From: Elymus sibiricus
Taxonomy: Eukaryota > Streptophyta > Magnoliopsida > Poales > Poaceae
Direction of reading: 5' to 3'
Length of the DNA: 64,000 nt
Assembly (NCBI GenBank): GCA_039707655.1
Contig: CM077674.1
Location: 234,647,904 to 234,711,903, forward strand
The position numbers and the translations under genes are program-made. Under the pieces are notes generated by a model. That model ran no database searches. It saw only the letters and a list, made by a program, of their open reading frames with translations, and had not been told where the DNA came from. Shown here one piece after another: positions 22,654-34,440 of the stretch (position 1 is the first letter of the stretch; every line of letters begins with the position of its first letter).

Positions 22654-23109
22654 TGTACCTGTGAATAGAGTATAGTTGCGAGGAAATAGGGAAGAGTCAC
22701 ATGCGTTCTCAGAGATTTTTCAAAACTAAACCAGTTGAGGAAATTGACCCTTATCCTCTTGACGCAATTCACTAAGTGTTCTTGACCTAGGTTCCAGAGT
22801 TGTACAGATTGAAGCAATTGCACAATTGAGGAATCTAGTTGTTAAGTATAACTTAGATGAAAATACTCAAGACTGGCCAAAAGGAAGTGCTGAAGACTTG
22901 GAAGAGTGGTAAAAACAACACTTAAGATTTTGTGGCAGTAAAAAGATCAAACTTGGGCTGTAAAAATAAATTTTAATTACCCCAAGGATGAACTCGATGA
23001 ATTGGACGACGAGTCGAAGGAAATCGTCAGTTCAGATCTTTCGTGCCCTAACTTGGCGACGAAAGACAGCTACGGCGGCGGCGGATGTGAAGAGATCTGC
23101 GGCCGGCGC
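22654..23109. other. Leader of the accessory ORF and junction with the chromovirus
   Basis: On the minus strand the stretch just before the ORF start ends in CTCTATTCACAG, which resembles a splice acceptor, so the ORF may have been expressed from a spliced message. The element-to-chromovirus junction lies somewhere between 22980 and 23110 and has no clear target repeat. Confidence 0.4.
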
Positions 23110-23280
23110 GAGTACGACGGCGAAATCCGTATTCTTGATCAAGCTGAACGTCGAACCCGTCAGAAGGCAATCAAGTTCCTTAAAGTACAGTGGTCGAATC
23201 ATTCTGAAGATGAAGCCACTTGGGAACGCGAAGATCGTCTTCGTGAAGAATACCCCGCTCTCTTTCAACCTACCTCTTAA
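23110..23280 (+). pseudogene. pol: C-terminal chromodomain of a Tekay/Del-type chromovirus integrase
   Basis: The plus-strand frame ending at 23280 reads VRILD-type residues (IRILDQAERRTRQK) then FLKVQWSNHSEDEATWE and stops after ALFQPTS. This is the chromodomain tail of chromoviral integrases, which directs insertion to marked chromatin. Only about the last 55 residues are kept; everything upstream (gag, protease, RT and integrase core) is missing. It is followed at once by the polypurine tract and LTR, the normal order for this lineage. Confidence 0.88.
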
Positions 23281-23301
23281 TTCTTGGGACGAGAATTTCT
23301 T

Positions 23302-23316
23302 TTAGAGGAGGAGAAT
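23302..23316 (+). other. Polypurine tract of the chromovirus
   Basis: The sequence TTAGAGGAGGAGAAT directly precedes the LTR start TGTAACATCCCC. Confidence 0.75.
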
Positions 23317-26300
23317 TGTAACATCCCCATGTAATAAGCTACAGTGATCACCCTTTTGATAATGCCAAGTCACCATGATTAACAGTGCTTGATCATCATT
23401 TGAGTCATATCTCATTTCAAATTCCAATTCAAATTGAAAATTCAAATATGAAGTAAAAATAAAAGTTGTTCAAATTTGAAAACTAAATAGTTCATAATAT
23501 TGCAAATAATCCCAAAGCATTTATAAAAATAAAACCAACATGATTTGAATTCCCAAATTGACCCTAGCAACCAAAACAGTGGACCAGTTGCAATTTAAAT
23601 GAGCCTTTTCAATTTCTAAAAATAGTTAAACAATTCCAAATGCTCTGGAACTTGTTGTGCCACCCCAAAACTTTGAGCTTGATTTATGTGTCAAGTTTCA
23701 GTTATAGCAAAAATCGTTTGCTGCATAAACTAAATGCAAAATAGTGGTGGAAGATATTACAGAAAATAAAAAGGGAAAATATACAAAACCTACTGTGCAC
23801 TTAAGGCCTACTACTACAGTAAACGGCCCAACCCATCTGGCTGGCCTTTCCCCTTTCTCTCGCCAGAGAAGGAGGCAGGGCATGGCATGGCCGCGCGCGC
23901 ACGCCGTCCGTGCCGCCGATTGTCTTCGTGTCGTTCATCCATCGGTACCCTGAGATGCATAAGACCCTCCCCAGCGCTGTTGACAAACCCTAGCCCCTTT
24001 TGCCCCTTGCTACCCCCTCTCCCTCTCGGTTCTCCCCGCCCGAGCTTGGCCGTCGTCGCGCCGTCGCCATTGGTGCGACCACCAGCCACCCCGCGCCACC
24101 GGAGCTTGTCCAGGAGCCTCGTCGACCTCGGCTACTTCGTCCCCGCCTCTGGATCGAGGCCAAGGCGCCGCCTCACCGTCGCTAGCCTCGCCCATCTCCG
24201 CCATGTCCGCCGCGGCCCTTGCTGTCGATCTCCACCACCGGCGCCTCCCCGATGTCCCGAGCACGCCCCCGAACCTCCTCGCAGTGAGCCGCGCCCATCC
24301 CCCCTCTTTCCCCCTTCTTCCCCTCGCCGTAGACGCCGAGCGTCGCCGCCGCCCGAGCCCGCGCAGGCCGTGCCCACCGCCCAGTGGCCGCGCCCTCGCG
24401 TGCCCCCTGACCGCGCTGCCGCCGCGTCCAGCCCGCGCGCTGCGCGCGCCCGCGCGTGGCCCTGCCGCTGCTCTGCTCACTGTTGCTGTTGCTGCGCTCG
24501 CCGCAGCTGCTCTGTTGCCTGCCACGGCCACGGCCACTGCATCTGCTGCTGCCGCTCCTACTGCTGCAGCCGCAGCCGCGCCCGCCTACTGCCGCCGCCT
24601 CCCACTGCTGCTGCTGCCCCGCGCGGCCCGCTCACCGGCCGTCCATGCTACTGGCTGGAGCCGACTGGCTCTCTGGATGAGGCCGGCCCGTTTAAACAAA
24701 AAGAAAAAAAAGAGAAAAGAAAAGGATTAAAAAAAGTAAATAAAAAAATGAAAATGAGGCACTAACAGGTGGGCCCCATGAACAGTAGCCGTTGACCAGT
24801 CAAACTTTGACTGGGTCAACTGGACCCACCTGTCAGCCACAGATGCATAATGCTGGGTACACTTCTGTGTACCCATAGCATTTTACTATTTTATTTCGAA
24901 ATTAATAATAATTCAGAAAATCCAGAAAATCATTTAAAACTTTGAAAAATCATAGAAAATAAACCGTAACTCGGATGAAAAAGTTTTCTACATGAAAGTT
25001 GATCAGAAAAATGAGACGAACCCGAATACGCTATCCACATACCTGTCAAATGCCTCCAGCACTGCAAACATGGAACCTTCCCCTCCGGTTCATCTGTCTG
25101 ACATATGTCCAAAACCGGGAATACGTTCCAGTTATTTTCCCGCTTCGTCTGCCACATGTAGCACTGCGTTAGGTCACCCCTAGCACTGCATATTGCCATG
25201 TCATGCATTTGTGTTGCATTGTTTACCGTGTATTTATTGTTTCCTCCCCCTACTTCTCTCCCGATAGACCCCGAGACTGCCGACGACACTGCTGAGTACG
25301 ACTACGTCGACGACGGCCAGACCCCTTCAGTTGAGCTTCCAGGCAAGCAAAACCCCCTTGATCATCCAGATATCGCCTACTCTTCCTCTCTATTGCTTGC
25401 ATTAGAATTGCTTCTGTTGTAGCTTTGATAGCTCCTATTCTGATGCATAGCCTGATTTCGTCGCCTGCTGTTGATACCTACCTGCTGTCCCATGATGCTT
25501 AGTTAGCTATGCTATTGATCCATCTGTGGTCCTTCACCCTTGTCCGTTTGCCATGCTTGTTATCGGGCCGTGATCACTCTGGGTGATGATCACGGAAATG
25601 TTTACATTACTGCAATACTTTTAAACTGTTAAAGTCGGGCCGGCTCCAAGAGTGCCCGCGAGAGAATAATATTAAAGACGGGTCGGCTCCAAGAGCACCC
25701 GCGAGTGATATTGTGGCGGAATGACAGGGCAGGCGGAGACCACCTAGGAGAGAGGTAGGCCTGGTCCTTGGTCGTGGTCTGTGTGTTACCAAGTCGGAGC
25801 GACAGGGATCCTGTTCGTCTTCGCGAGTTACTAAACACGCCTAACGGATTTGGGTATTTGATCTGAGTTGGCCACTGGCCTATACGCACTACCACCACGC
25901 GGGATAATGGTTTAATGGGGCCCTCGGCGCCGTATGTATCAGCCGAAAGCTCTGTCAGACGTCCAATTCAGCATTGCGGCGAGTTCGGGCAAGTGCCATC
26001 CAGGATAGAGGTGGTGCTTGGTCCCGTTCACCCACGCAACGACCCGGAGTGCAAAGGGCGATGGGCCCAAGACCCCTGAGCGCTTAGGATGTAGATCGGC
26101 GGGGACCTCTCTGCGAAGCCTAGGTAGGACTACGTCGTGTTGATCAGCCGAGGCCGGGCCTGACCCGGAAAAGTGTGTCCGGCCAGAGTTAATCGAGCGT
26201 GTTGGGTAACAGTAGTGCACCCCTGCAGGGAAGTGATCTATTCAAATAGCCGTGTCCACGGTAACAGGACGCTCGGAGTTGTATCCTGATCTGCTACAAC

Positions 26301-26763
26301 TACAAATGGATACTGTTACAATGTTAAACTGTTACTACTGCTCTCGGGATCACTTTCTCACAGGGTAGTCGAGTAAGGATCCCAGGGCAATACTAAAATA
26401 TGATTGATTATATATTATCTTGTTCAACTCTCTTCTGATGCTGCAAGATTGTTTCAAGATGCTAGTCTTCGATAGGCTAGGCCTCTCCCCCTCTGTTTCG
26501 GCATTTCTGCAGTTTAGTCCAAAGATATAGCCCCATTCCTTTGATACCGATGCATAATTAGTATAGTTCTGATGTCAGTCTTGCGAGTACTTTGGATGAG
26601 TACTCACGGTTGCTTTGCTATCTCTTTTCCCCATACCCGGTTGCTGCGATCAGACGACGGAGCCCAGGAGCAGGAGATCCCCGGAGGCACCTACTACTGC
26701 GTTGAGCCCGCCGACCAGGAGTAGTTCGGAGGCCCTAGGCAGGAGGCCTTCGCCTTTTCGATT
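23317..26763 (+). repeat. 3' LTR of the chromovirus, truncated at its right end
   Basis: The LTR starts TGTAACATCCCC and is collinear with the inverted 4,122-bp solo LTR at 51244-55365. It lacks roughly the last 270-300 bp: similarity stops near 26763 and the antisense gene of the neighbouring Gypsy element begins. GC-rich stretches at 23890-24700 give long spurious ORFs on both strands. Confidence 0.8.
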
Positions 26764-27625
26764 AGTCGAGAACCTCAAGGCCGCGCTGAGGACTGCTCAG
26801 CTGGAAGCGGCGGAGCAGAGGTCGGTGGCCGAACAAGCAGCTGCCGAACTGGCTACGGTGAGAGCCGCTAGTCAGAAGCACGAGGCCAGAGTGGCTGAAG
26901 TGCAGCAAGAGCTCAAGGATGTCGTCCCAAAGTGTGAGGCCCTTGAGCAGAAGAATAAAGAGCAGGCCGCCGAGCTAACCTCATTGGGGTCGGCGGCCAA
27001 GGAAGCGCGGACGGAGGCGCGCGGCTACCAGGAAGAACTCCGCCAAGTGAAGCTCATTGCGGATGGTAAGCCATATTTGCTGCAAAGTGTCTTTGGTGGT
27101 AACAGGTTCGCTTTGCTCATGTGAGTGTGGCATTTCCCAGGCGCCTTTACGGACCTCCCGAGGAGTGCGGCTAACACAGCCAGGTTCTTCGCCGCCCAGG
27201 AGGGTCGCACCGAGCAGAGGCTATTTTGGGCGCAATTTCAAGCGCCCGAACACCCTCCCCTCCTCAACAACCAGATGAAGCAGCTGATGGAGTTGCACTG
27301 GATGGCGGAGCCGGCAATGAAGGACCTCTGCATCAAGGTATGGCCTTCGGAGCCGCTGCCGAGCAGCTACTTCAGTTTGGTGCAGAGGCTGTACGACGCC
27401 ACGCCCCGGATTGATGCCTGGAAGCGCTCCGTGTGCATTGAGGGGGCTCGGATGGCCTTCAGCAAAACAATGGTGCATTGGCCGAAGATAAAGCTAGCCG
27501 AAGTGGCCACCGGACCTCCGCCGCCAGGGAAGGAGCATAGGTGCCCCGAGCAGTACTTTCCCATCGTGATGGATGGTGCTCGGGCAGTAGAGGCCCAATG
27601 CTCAAAAGATGTAATGTATGAGTAG
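26764..27625 (+). pseudogene. Spliced antisense accessory gene of pol-less Gypsy element 1 (5' truncated)
   Basis: This gene runs opposite to the element's gag. The first retained exon (26764-27065) encodes a long heptad-rich coiled coil (AAEQRSVAEQAAAELATVRA). A 75-bp intron (27066-27140) has donor GATG/GTAAGCC and acceptor TTTCCCAG/GCGCC. The next exon (27141-27625) encodes a folded part with FWAQFQAPEHPPLLNNQMKQ and PSSYFSLVQRLYDATPRID, ending VMYE-stop. The second copy, on the minus strand at 48671-50583, has the same intron position and phase. The N-terminus is lost at the junction with the chromovirus LTR, and the frame continuing left from there is not part of this gene. It resembles antisense accessory ORFs described in Tat-lineage elements such as Grande; function is unknown. 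Confidence 0.7.
27066..27140 (+). other. Predicted intron of the antisense gene, element 1
   Basis: GT-AG, 75 bp. Without removal the frame meets a TGA at 27122-27124; with removal the flanking exons join in phase 1 and stay open. Confidence 0.75.
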
Positions 27626-29057
27626 ATTTATTGTCCTTGTATCCGAGGAGTTGAAACTTTTGTTTTGTTGCAATACAAGTTGTTGGCTGTGAATATAATG
27701 CCTGCTATGTTAATTTTGACTCCCGTGCGGCCGTTTTTAAACTGAAAGCTACTAGTCATTGGCTTCAGCCCCCTTGCAGATACTGCATGGGGTGTTTTCT
27801 CGTAATACCTGAACCCTTAGCCGATGTCTCGGTGCCCGGAGGCGGTTATATGTACGGAAAACAAGGCAATCAGACTATGCGGTTTTAGTGCTTTCACTTA
27901 GCCATAGGAGCTTAACTGCGGGGGCTGGTGACTAGCCCCCATTGTTTGTGATATCCGGACGAACCGCGGTTGACACCATCATCACGTGGTTCCTGTGACA
28001 GAGAACCCTTCGTTTAACACGGTCTAACCTCCAATGATTTTTAGTTTAACACTAGTCATCGGATCGCCGACCAGTTCTCGCTTATTATGACAGTCAGTTT
28101 TCGGCTTTCTCCACTGAGGTGCTTAACCAGGCTAGCTAGAAGCACAATCACAGTGGTTCTCCCTTTACCCTCCTAGCTGAACAATGCAGAACGTAAGAGG
28201 GAAAACACAGGAGCCGGGCAACCCAACTATTGACCAAAGACACAATTCGGAACTAATTCATATAATGCAATATCCATGACGCCGAGCACATGTAATAAAA
28301 ATTGGTGCCGGGATGATATTTGAGGCAAGATTTATGATCGAGCCCCCGGTCTATTAGCCGGTCACAAAAAAAAAAGGAACGTATCGTAATAGTTTACTTT
28401 GGCCTAAAAAGCGGAAAGGAATATGCAACACGAATGACTGCACAATTACTAGAGAAAAAATGGTCTTTATTTCCTTTGAATTTGTGACGTCCAACCGTAC
28501 AATCCGAACTGCCGAAGTAACTTTGATAGATACTTTAAGAAGTAAATACATTAGAGGAAAGGTTTACACAGGGCCTTCATGAGTGGTTTGACGCCCCTAC
28601 TACGCCCTGTTGCACGTCTGCGCCTTTGCTCTTTATGAAGCTTCCGAATGAGTGTGGTCGTCGACTGTATGCTCGGCGGAAGTAGTAATGTTCGGTAGAC
28701 GAGGCCTTGGATAAGGGTTTTGAGAGATCGCCGCACTGTATCAGCTTAATGCTGATCAGGCCCTAGATGGTGTCTATAGTTTCGTGGTGTCCCGAGGACA
28801 TCTTCGGCCGTGGCTTGGTCGAACCGAGCTCTCGGCGCTTGAGTTGACTTGCCCCCACAGCTAACCATGGAATCTTGAGCGCGAAGTTTTGCATTCGAGG
28901 CACGTATTTTGCGGCTGGGTGAGGCTTGCTGTGGGGGCGCGTATCCCTATTTAGGGTGAGCGCAGGAGTGCTCTGGGACCGAGGCCATAGCTCGGGCGCG
29001 TTTGCGTGCGTCCAGTGTCTTGGCAGTAGACTGGGCCTACAACGCTTCTTCGGCGGC
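27626..29057 (-). other. Non-coding internal region of pol-less Gypsy element 1
   Basis: It lies between the protease stop and the 3' end of the antisense gene. Parts are similar to the reverse complement of 38560-38800 in element 2. This is where pol would be in a complete Gypsy element, and no RT or integrase motif is readable on either strand. Confidence 0.6.
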
Positions 29058-29669
29058 TTAGACTTCGGCGGCTAAAGCCGCCGTGTGTTCCTCTATTCGG
29101 AGCGAGCATTCGGTATTACCATTGACGGTAATAACGCCCGTTGGTCCTGGCATCTTGAGCTTCAAGTATGCGTAGTGTGGGACGACGTTAAAGCGGGCGA
29201 ACGCTGTCCGGCCGAGGAGTGCGTGGTAACCGCTGCGGAAGGGGACAATGTCGAAGATCAAGTCCTCGCTGCGGAAGTTATCGGGCGAACCGAAGACTAC
29301 TTCCAATGTCATGGATCCCGAGCAGCGTGCTTCGACGCCTGGGATTACACCTTTAAACGTGGTGTTACTGGGTTTAATCCTTGACGGGTCGATCCCCATT
29401 TTCCTCACTGTATCTGAGTAGATCAGGTTGAGGCTACTGCCTCCGTCCATATGGACTCTGGTGAGGTGAAATCCGTCCACGGTGGGGTCGAGCACCAGAG
29501 CCGCTGTTCCTCCATGACGGGTACTGGTCGGATGGTCTCGACGGTCGAAAGTGATCGGGCAGGCCGACCACGGGTTGAATTTCGGGGCTACAGGCTCTAG
29601 GGCGTAGACATCCCGGAGTGCGCGTTTCCGCTCCTTCTTCGGTATGTGTGTGACGTAAATCATATTCAT
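29058..29669 (-). pseudogene. Gypsy aspartic protease, element 1
   Basis: The open frame MNMIYVTHIPKKERKRALRD leads into VHMDGGSSLNLIYSDT, the retropepsin active-site region (here D-G-G), then FDIVPFRSGYHALLGRTAF, the second conserved part of the fold. The frame is intact over about 200 codons, but upstream gag is out of frame. The protein ends shortly after the protease; no polymerase follows. In family members it would cleave gag in the particle. Confidence 0.82.
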
Positions 29670-29915
29670 AGTTTTTACCTCTGGAGGGAACTGCTTTTGG
29701 CCTCCATTGTTCGGCCCGCGAGGTTCATCGTCATCCTTGCTGCGGGGACCCTTGCTCTACTCCTCGGCTGTGATCTTGCCGGCCTGTTTAATTACCCAAC
29801 AGTTGCGGTTGGTGTGGTTGGCGGGCTTATCCGAGGTACCGTGGATCTGGCAGGGCCTGTCCAAGATTCTGTCTAGTGCGGACGGGTTGTCCCGGTTTCC
29901 TTTAGAAGGTTTCTT

Positions 29916-32213
29916 TCACGGTCCTAACTTCGAGCCGCTAAACCCGGCGTTTACCAATGCATCATCGGCTTCACTGCCGTTGTTTGTGTGCCGGCGCTTA
30001 TTATTCTTGTTGCACCGGGGTTTCCCGTTCCCGTCCCAGACTTCTGAAGTTCCAGGGTCTTCAGGATGGTTGCTTCGATGAGCAAACCAACTATCTTCAC
30101 CCGCGCAAAAGCGGGTCATTAGGGAGGTGAGGGCCGACATTGTTCTCGGCTTGTCCTGGCCGAGCTGGCGGGCGAGCCACTCGTCCCAAATACTGTGCTT
30201 GAATGCGGCGATTGCTTCGGCATCCGGACAGTCGATGATTTGGTTCTTCTTAGTCAAGAACCGGTTCCAGAATTGCCGAGCTGACTCTCCGGGTTGTTGA
30301 ACCACGTGGCTTAGGTCGTCGGCGTCCAGCGGCCGAACATAGGTGCCTTGAAAGTTAGCTCGGAATGCATCCTCGAGCTCCTCCCAGCTCCCGATGGAGT
30401 TTTCGGGTAGGCTGTTCAACCAATGCCTCGCTGGTCCTTTAAGCTTCAATGGTAGATATTTAATGGCATGAAGGTCATCTCCTCAGGCCATATGAATGTG
30501 GAGAAGAAAATCTTCAATCCACACGGCTGGGTCAGTTGTCCCATCGTATTGTTCTATATTCACGGGTTTAAACCCTTCGGGGAACGGATGCTGCATCACC
30601 TCATCTATGAAACACATTGGGTGTGCGGCGCCCCTGACCCGGGCTACATCGTGTTGGAGATCGGTTGTCATCCGGGCACGGTGCTGCTCCCGAGCTCTAT
30701 CGTTCCTGTCGCGCCAGGCTTGGTATCCGTCCCGTCCAGCGGGTGCATAACCTCTGGATCCATAGATGGATCTTGACTGTGTCCCTCTGGCGTTCAGGTC
30801 GTGCCGCAGATCGCGTGGGTCCTCCAGTTGAACCGGGTCTTTACCCGCCTGGCGAGGAGGGGTGGGTGGTTGTTCGGCTTCCCCAGCCGTCATGTCTCGA
30901 CCTCGAGGGGGACGGTCGGGCTGGTTTGCCTGAGTTCGTCTGATAGGTATGGGCTCAAGGGCTTCCTCCTCGAATGACGGGAGCAAACGCCACCGCGGGT
31001 AACTCTTATATTGACCCTGGCGTTGATCGTCGAAGCCCTCTTCGGCTGCTAAGGCCATCGTCCACCTATCATTAAGGGTGTCTTGTTCGGCCTTGAGCTG
31101 CTGCTGCTTCTTCTTCAAGCTTCGGGCGGTGCCTATTAGCTGCTGCCTGAATCTCTCCTGGTCCAGGGGGTCCTCTAGGACGATAAAATCCTCGGGTCCG
31201 AGGCTATCCTCCTCTTCGGACGGAGGGAGGTAGTTACTATCCTGGGAATCCTCGGGGTCCTCAGGGTTGCCCTGGTTCTCATGCCCTTCAGGGGTGTCGT
31301 GGTGCTATTCGGGGGTGTTGTCGCCGAGCTCCCCCATGTTATCCGGTGTGTCGTTATCTCCGGTGCCATTCATGTCTGTGTTATTTTCCTTGCCCTTTCC
31401 TTGCCCTCTGGCTCGCCGTCGTTGGCATTTGGGCGGTTCCTCGGTGGGGCCGTCGCCGTTCTTCATGGTCGTGTCGCCGTCCTTCTTGGGCGTGTCGACC
31501 ATGTAAACGTCGTAGGTGGAGGTGGCAGTCCACTTTCCGGTGTTGGAGGTGGCAAGGGAGGGAGCCATATAAGGGGGTACGTCGATATCCTCATCCATGT
31601 CGTCAGCCTCCTCGGAGGCATAGTCCAGCATGTCGGTTAAGTCTTCGACAGTGGCTACTAAGTGGGTGGTGGGTGGGACGCAAAATTCCCCGTGGTCGGC
31701 CTCAAGTCCGATCTTCTCGTGGGCTGAGGACGGGCCATCCGCAATATTCATATTCTGGATCCGGTCTAACATCTCGCTCAAAAGCGAGAGGTCCACCGGA
31801 CCCATCCTTGGGCATACTTCGGAGTCGAACTCCGGTGTGCCGGCGTCGGAAGTGTGCTCGGCCAAGGGTGACCCTTGGTTTTCTAGCGCCGGAGTCGGAT
31901 CCAAACTCAAGGCCAGATCCGGACTGAGGACCGTCCCAGAGACAAGGCCGAGGAGAGAATCCGAGGTTAAGGCCTTGGGATTATTAGGCTCCTCAGGTAA
32001 AGCTGAGAACCTAGTAAGAATCAGATCACCCCGAGAATCGGTGACGTACTCCAGGTTGCCGAACCTGATCTCCTGCGCAGGGGTGAAGATGTCGACTTGG
32101 TCAAGGTGACCAGTTGGATCGGCGTGCAGCACAATGTTGCCGAACACAAAGAGCTGACCGGGGACGAAGATGTCCCCGCTGCGGATGCCATCGCTGATGA
32201 CAAGGCAAGCCAT
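29916..32213 (-). pseudogene. gag: Gypsy gag, element 1
   Basis: A start at 32213 (MACLVISDG) opens a frame that runs to 29916 apart from TAG at 31305 and TGA at 30483. After 29916 a frameshift separates it from the protease. The N-terminal third is acidic and low complexity. The middle has a basic coiled coil (SLKKKQQQLKAEQDTLND). The C-terminal part is a Retrotrans_gag domain (TDPAVWIEDFLLHI, EELEDAFRANFQGTYV, LARQLGQDKPRTM). Element 2 reads through at both stop positions with R-containing or open sequence, so these look like point changes. Confidence 0.8.
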
Positions 32214-32258
32214 TGATCCTTGGTGACCCAACGGCGGAACTCTCAATGAAAGCACCAA

Positions 32259-32746
32259 TGTCGGTACCAAAACCGGTAGATCTCAGGTAGGGGGTCCGAA
32301 CTATGGATCTAGGAGTCAATGAGTAACAGGGAACGTAGAGACAGCGATTTACCCAGGTTCGGTCCCTCTCGAAGAGGTAAAACCCTATGTCCTGCTGGTT
32401 TGTATTGATGTGATGGTATGAAGGTTACAGAGTTGATCTACATCGAGATCGGATGGGCTAAACCCTAGGAGGTTATGATGATTCTCCCTCTATGGACTAA
32501 ACCCTCCGATTTATATAGACACCAGAGGGATCTAGGGTTACATATGGTCGGTTGCCATCAGGGGATAAACATGCCGGTTACGCTAAATATTTCTTGGAGG
32601 AGACGCCAGGTCTTCGGAGGTTTCCTTCTGGTGCACGGGGTCGCCCACAATCCGGCCTTCCTTTGATGAGTAGAGGGCGGCCCACTAGTCCGGCCTACGA
32701 GAGATAGGCCGGCAACCCGAGTACCCCCTAGTCCGGGACACGCTCA
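32259..32746 (-). repeat. 5' LTR of pol-less Gypsy element 1
   Basis: The 488-bp LTR reads TGAGCGTGTCCCGGAC...GGTACCGACA on the minus strand. It is followed by ATTGGTGCTTTCATTGAGAG, the same primer-site region that follows the LTR of element 2. It is close to the solo LTR at 33170-33657. Confidence 0.85.
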
Positions 32747-33164
32747 GTAGCCCTCGAACTAGTATTCAAAGCCGAGGTAGATGCCGAACACCATCGGCTT
32801 TGTGGACTAGTTCCCTTCCTTCCGTGATACTGGTGACAAGCCTGCATCTCCTCTGAGTCGAGCTCTCAAGTGTTGCCCAGCCGCACACGCGCCGAACTAT
32901 GCTTTGGTCGCCGAGGTGTACCGATAACTTAGCCCCGAAGGTTTAGTCACTTCGGTGTGAACAGTACCCCCATCTGATAGCTTTTACCGAAGGGTCACAA
33001 CTCGCCTCGACCGCGAGTTGGTTTATGAAAAACTCGATTCGCGGTTAGAGGCAGTTTTCATTGGCATGTCCCATCGATATGGAGATCGTGCCCTGTTTTT
33101 AAGGGATATGATCAATAATTTGCTCTATCCCACGCGCGCATAATGGCACGATTATATTAAGAGA
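32747..33164 (-). mobile_element. 3' terminal internal fragment of a related Gypsy element
   Basis: On the minus strand this runs directly into the LTR at 32746, ending TCGAGGGCTACTGAGCG across the boundary, as expected for the 3' internal region before a 3' LTR. No ORF is convincing. The LTR at 32259-32746 therefore appears to serve two element bodies. Confidence 0.5.
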
Positions 33165-33169
33165 GTCTC

Positions 33170-33657
33170 TGTCGGTACCAAAATCGGCAGATCTCGGGTA
33201 GGGGGTCCGAACTGTGGATCTAGGAGTCAATGAGTAACAGGGACCGTAGAGACGGCGATTTACCCAGGTTCGGGCCCTCTCGAAGAGGTAAAACCCTACG
33301 TCCTGCTGGTTTGTATTGATGTGATGGTATGAAGGTTACATAGTTGATCTACCTCGAGATCGGATGGGCTAAACCCTAGGAGGTTATGATGATTCTCCCT
33401 CTACGGACTAAACCCACCGGTTTATATAGACACCAGAGGGATCTAGGGTTACATATGGTCGGTTGCCATCAGGGGATAAACATGCCGGTTACGCTAAATA
33501 TTTCTTGGAGGAGACGCCAAGTCTTCGGAGGTTTCCTTCTGGTGCACGGGGTCGCCCACAATCCAGCCTTCCTTTGATGAGTAGAGGGCGGCCCACTAGT
33601 CCGGCCTACGAGAGATAGGCCAGCAGCTCAAGTACCCCCTAGTCCGGGACACCCTCA
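33170..33657 (-). repeat. Solo LTR of the pol-less Gypsy family, with target duplication
   Basis: A 488-bp LTR with ends TGAGGGTGTCCC and GGTACCGACA on the minus strand, flanked by the 5-bp repeat GTCTC (33165-33169 and 33658-33662). No primer site follows, so it is a solo LTR and not the 5' LTR of element 1. Confidence 0.88.
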
Positions 33658-33662
33658 GTCTC

Positions 33663-33905
33663 CGCTGCCCAAGAAGATACTAATGTTTTACAGGAATCTA
33701 TGGAAGAAGAAATTGTTGAAACTGTGAGCTTATTAGATGAAAATGATAAGGAGGAGAGTGAAGAGCAAAAAAAGAAGAGTGGATTAGCTACTTGTGCCCA
33801 CCTTCTAACGAGAGTAACCACTACTGCAGGAAGGTCCTAATGCCACACACGTATAGGAGACCATTCAACCAAACTGTGTGCGATGCATGAATCACAAATG
33901 GTATG
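33663..33905. other. Short unassigned insert between two LTRs
   Basis: About 240 bp. One plus-strand frame reads acidic, Lys-rich residues (EEQKKKSGLATCAHLLTR), possibly a gag fragment. It does not match the neighbouring elements. Confidence 0.35.
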
Positions 33906-34390
33906 TGACGGTGTCCTGGACTAGGGGGTCCTGGCCTAGCCGGTCTAGTCCGTGGGCCGGACTGATAGTGCGTTGATGAGGAAGGACTCCGGAGGCCTCT
34001 AACCTATGGCACAAGCATATCGGGCCTCACCGAGGACTTGGCGTGTACTCCAAGTATATCTATTAGATTCAGCATGTAACCCCTAGATGGCAACCGACCA
34101 TGTGTAACCCTAGATACCCCCGGTGCCTATATAAGACGGAGGGTTTAGTCCGTAAGGACACATTCATCATCACCATTACCCCTAGGGTTTAGTCCACAAC
34201 TTACGATATCGAGGTAGATCAACTCTGTACTTTCATACACCCATAATATAAGCAAGAGCAGGACGGAGGGTTTTACCTCCTCAAAGAGGGTCCGAACCTG
34301 GATAAAAACATCGTGTCCCTCGTCTCTTGTTACCCATCGATCCAATCTCACAGCTCGGGCCCCCCTACCCGAGATCTGCCAGTTTTGACA
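33906..34390 (+). repeat. 5' LTR of pol-less Gypsy element 2
   Basis: 485 bp, TGACGGTGTCCTGGACTAG...CAGTTTTGACA. It is diverged from the solo LTR and the element 1 LTR but has the same ends and order of motifs, including a TATAAGACG-like stretch near 34130. Confidence 0.82.
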
Positions 34391-34425
34391 CCGACATTGG
34401 TGCTTTCATTGAGAGCTCGCTGTGT
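34391..34425 (+). other. Primer-binding-site region of element 2
   Basis: The sequence ATTGGTGCTTTCATTGAGAG follows the LTR within a few bases and is shared with element 1. I did not match it to a specific tRNA. Confidence 0.5.
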
Positions 34426-34440
34426 GATCACCTTGGACTG

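Larger units (their letters stand above)
15414..22980 (-). mobile_element. Sirevirus-like Copia element remnant without gag-pol, minus orientation
   Basis: Reading on the minus strand: a long accessory ORF (22653 to 18764), a segment with GATGACAAAGGGGGAGAAA, an interposed solo LTR, a second purine tract at 16836-16850 and the 3' LTR (16835 to 15414). The LTR start TGTAAGTGCAT and the repeated AAAGGGGGAGA tracts resemble Sirevirus/Maximus-lineage Copia elements. No gag, integrase, RT or 5' LTR is present. The right edge is uncertain, between about 22980 and 23110, where chromovirus coding sequence begins. Confidence 0.6.
26764..32746 (-). mobile_element. Pol-less Gypsy element 1, minus orientation, 3' end lost
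   Basis: Reading on the minus strand: 5' LTR (32746-32259), primer-site region, gag (32213-29916), protease (29669-29058), a non-coding stretch (29057-27626), then a gene on the opposite strand (27625-26764). No RT, RNase H or integrase is present. The 3' LTR is missing because the element is cut at 26763. A second copy with the same plan lies at 33906-50591. Confidence 0.8.

Noticed and set aside
23887..24765. Long GC-rich ORF, 292 codons, plus strand
   Set aside because: It lies inside the chromovirus LTR, has Pro/Ala/Arg-rich low-complexity residues, and overlapping frames on both strands are equally open.
26615..26763. N-terminal extension of the antisense gene frame
   Set aside because: This part is chromovirus LTR sequence; the open frame across the junction is chance.
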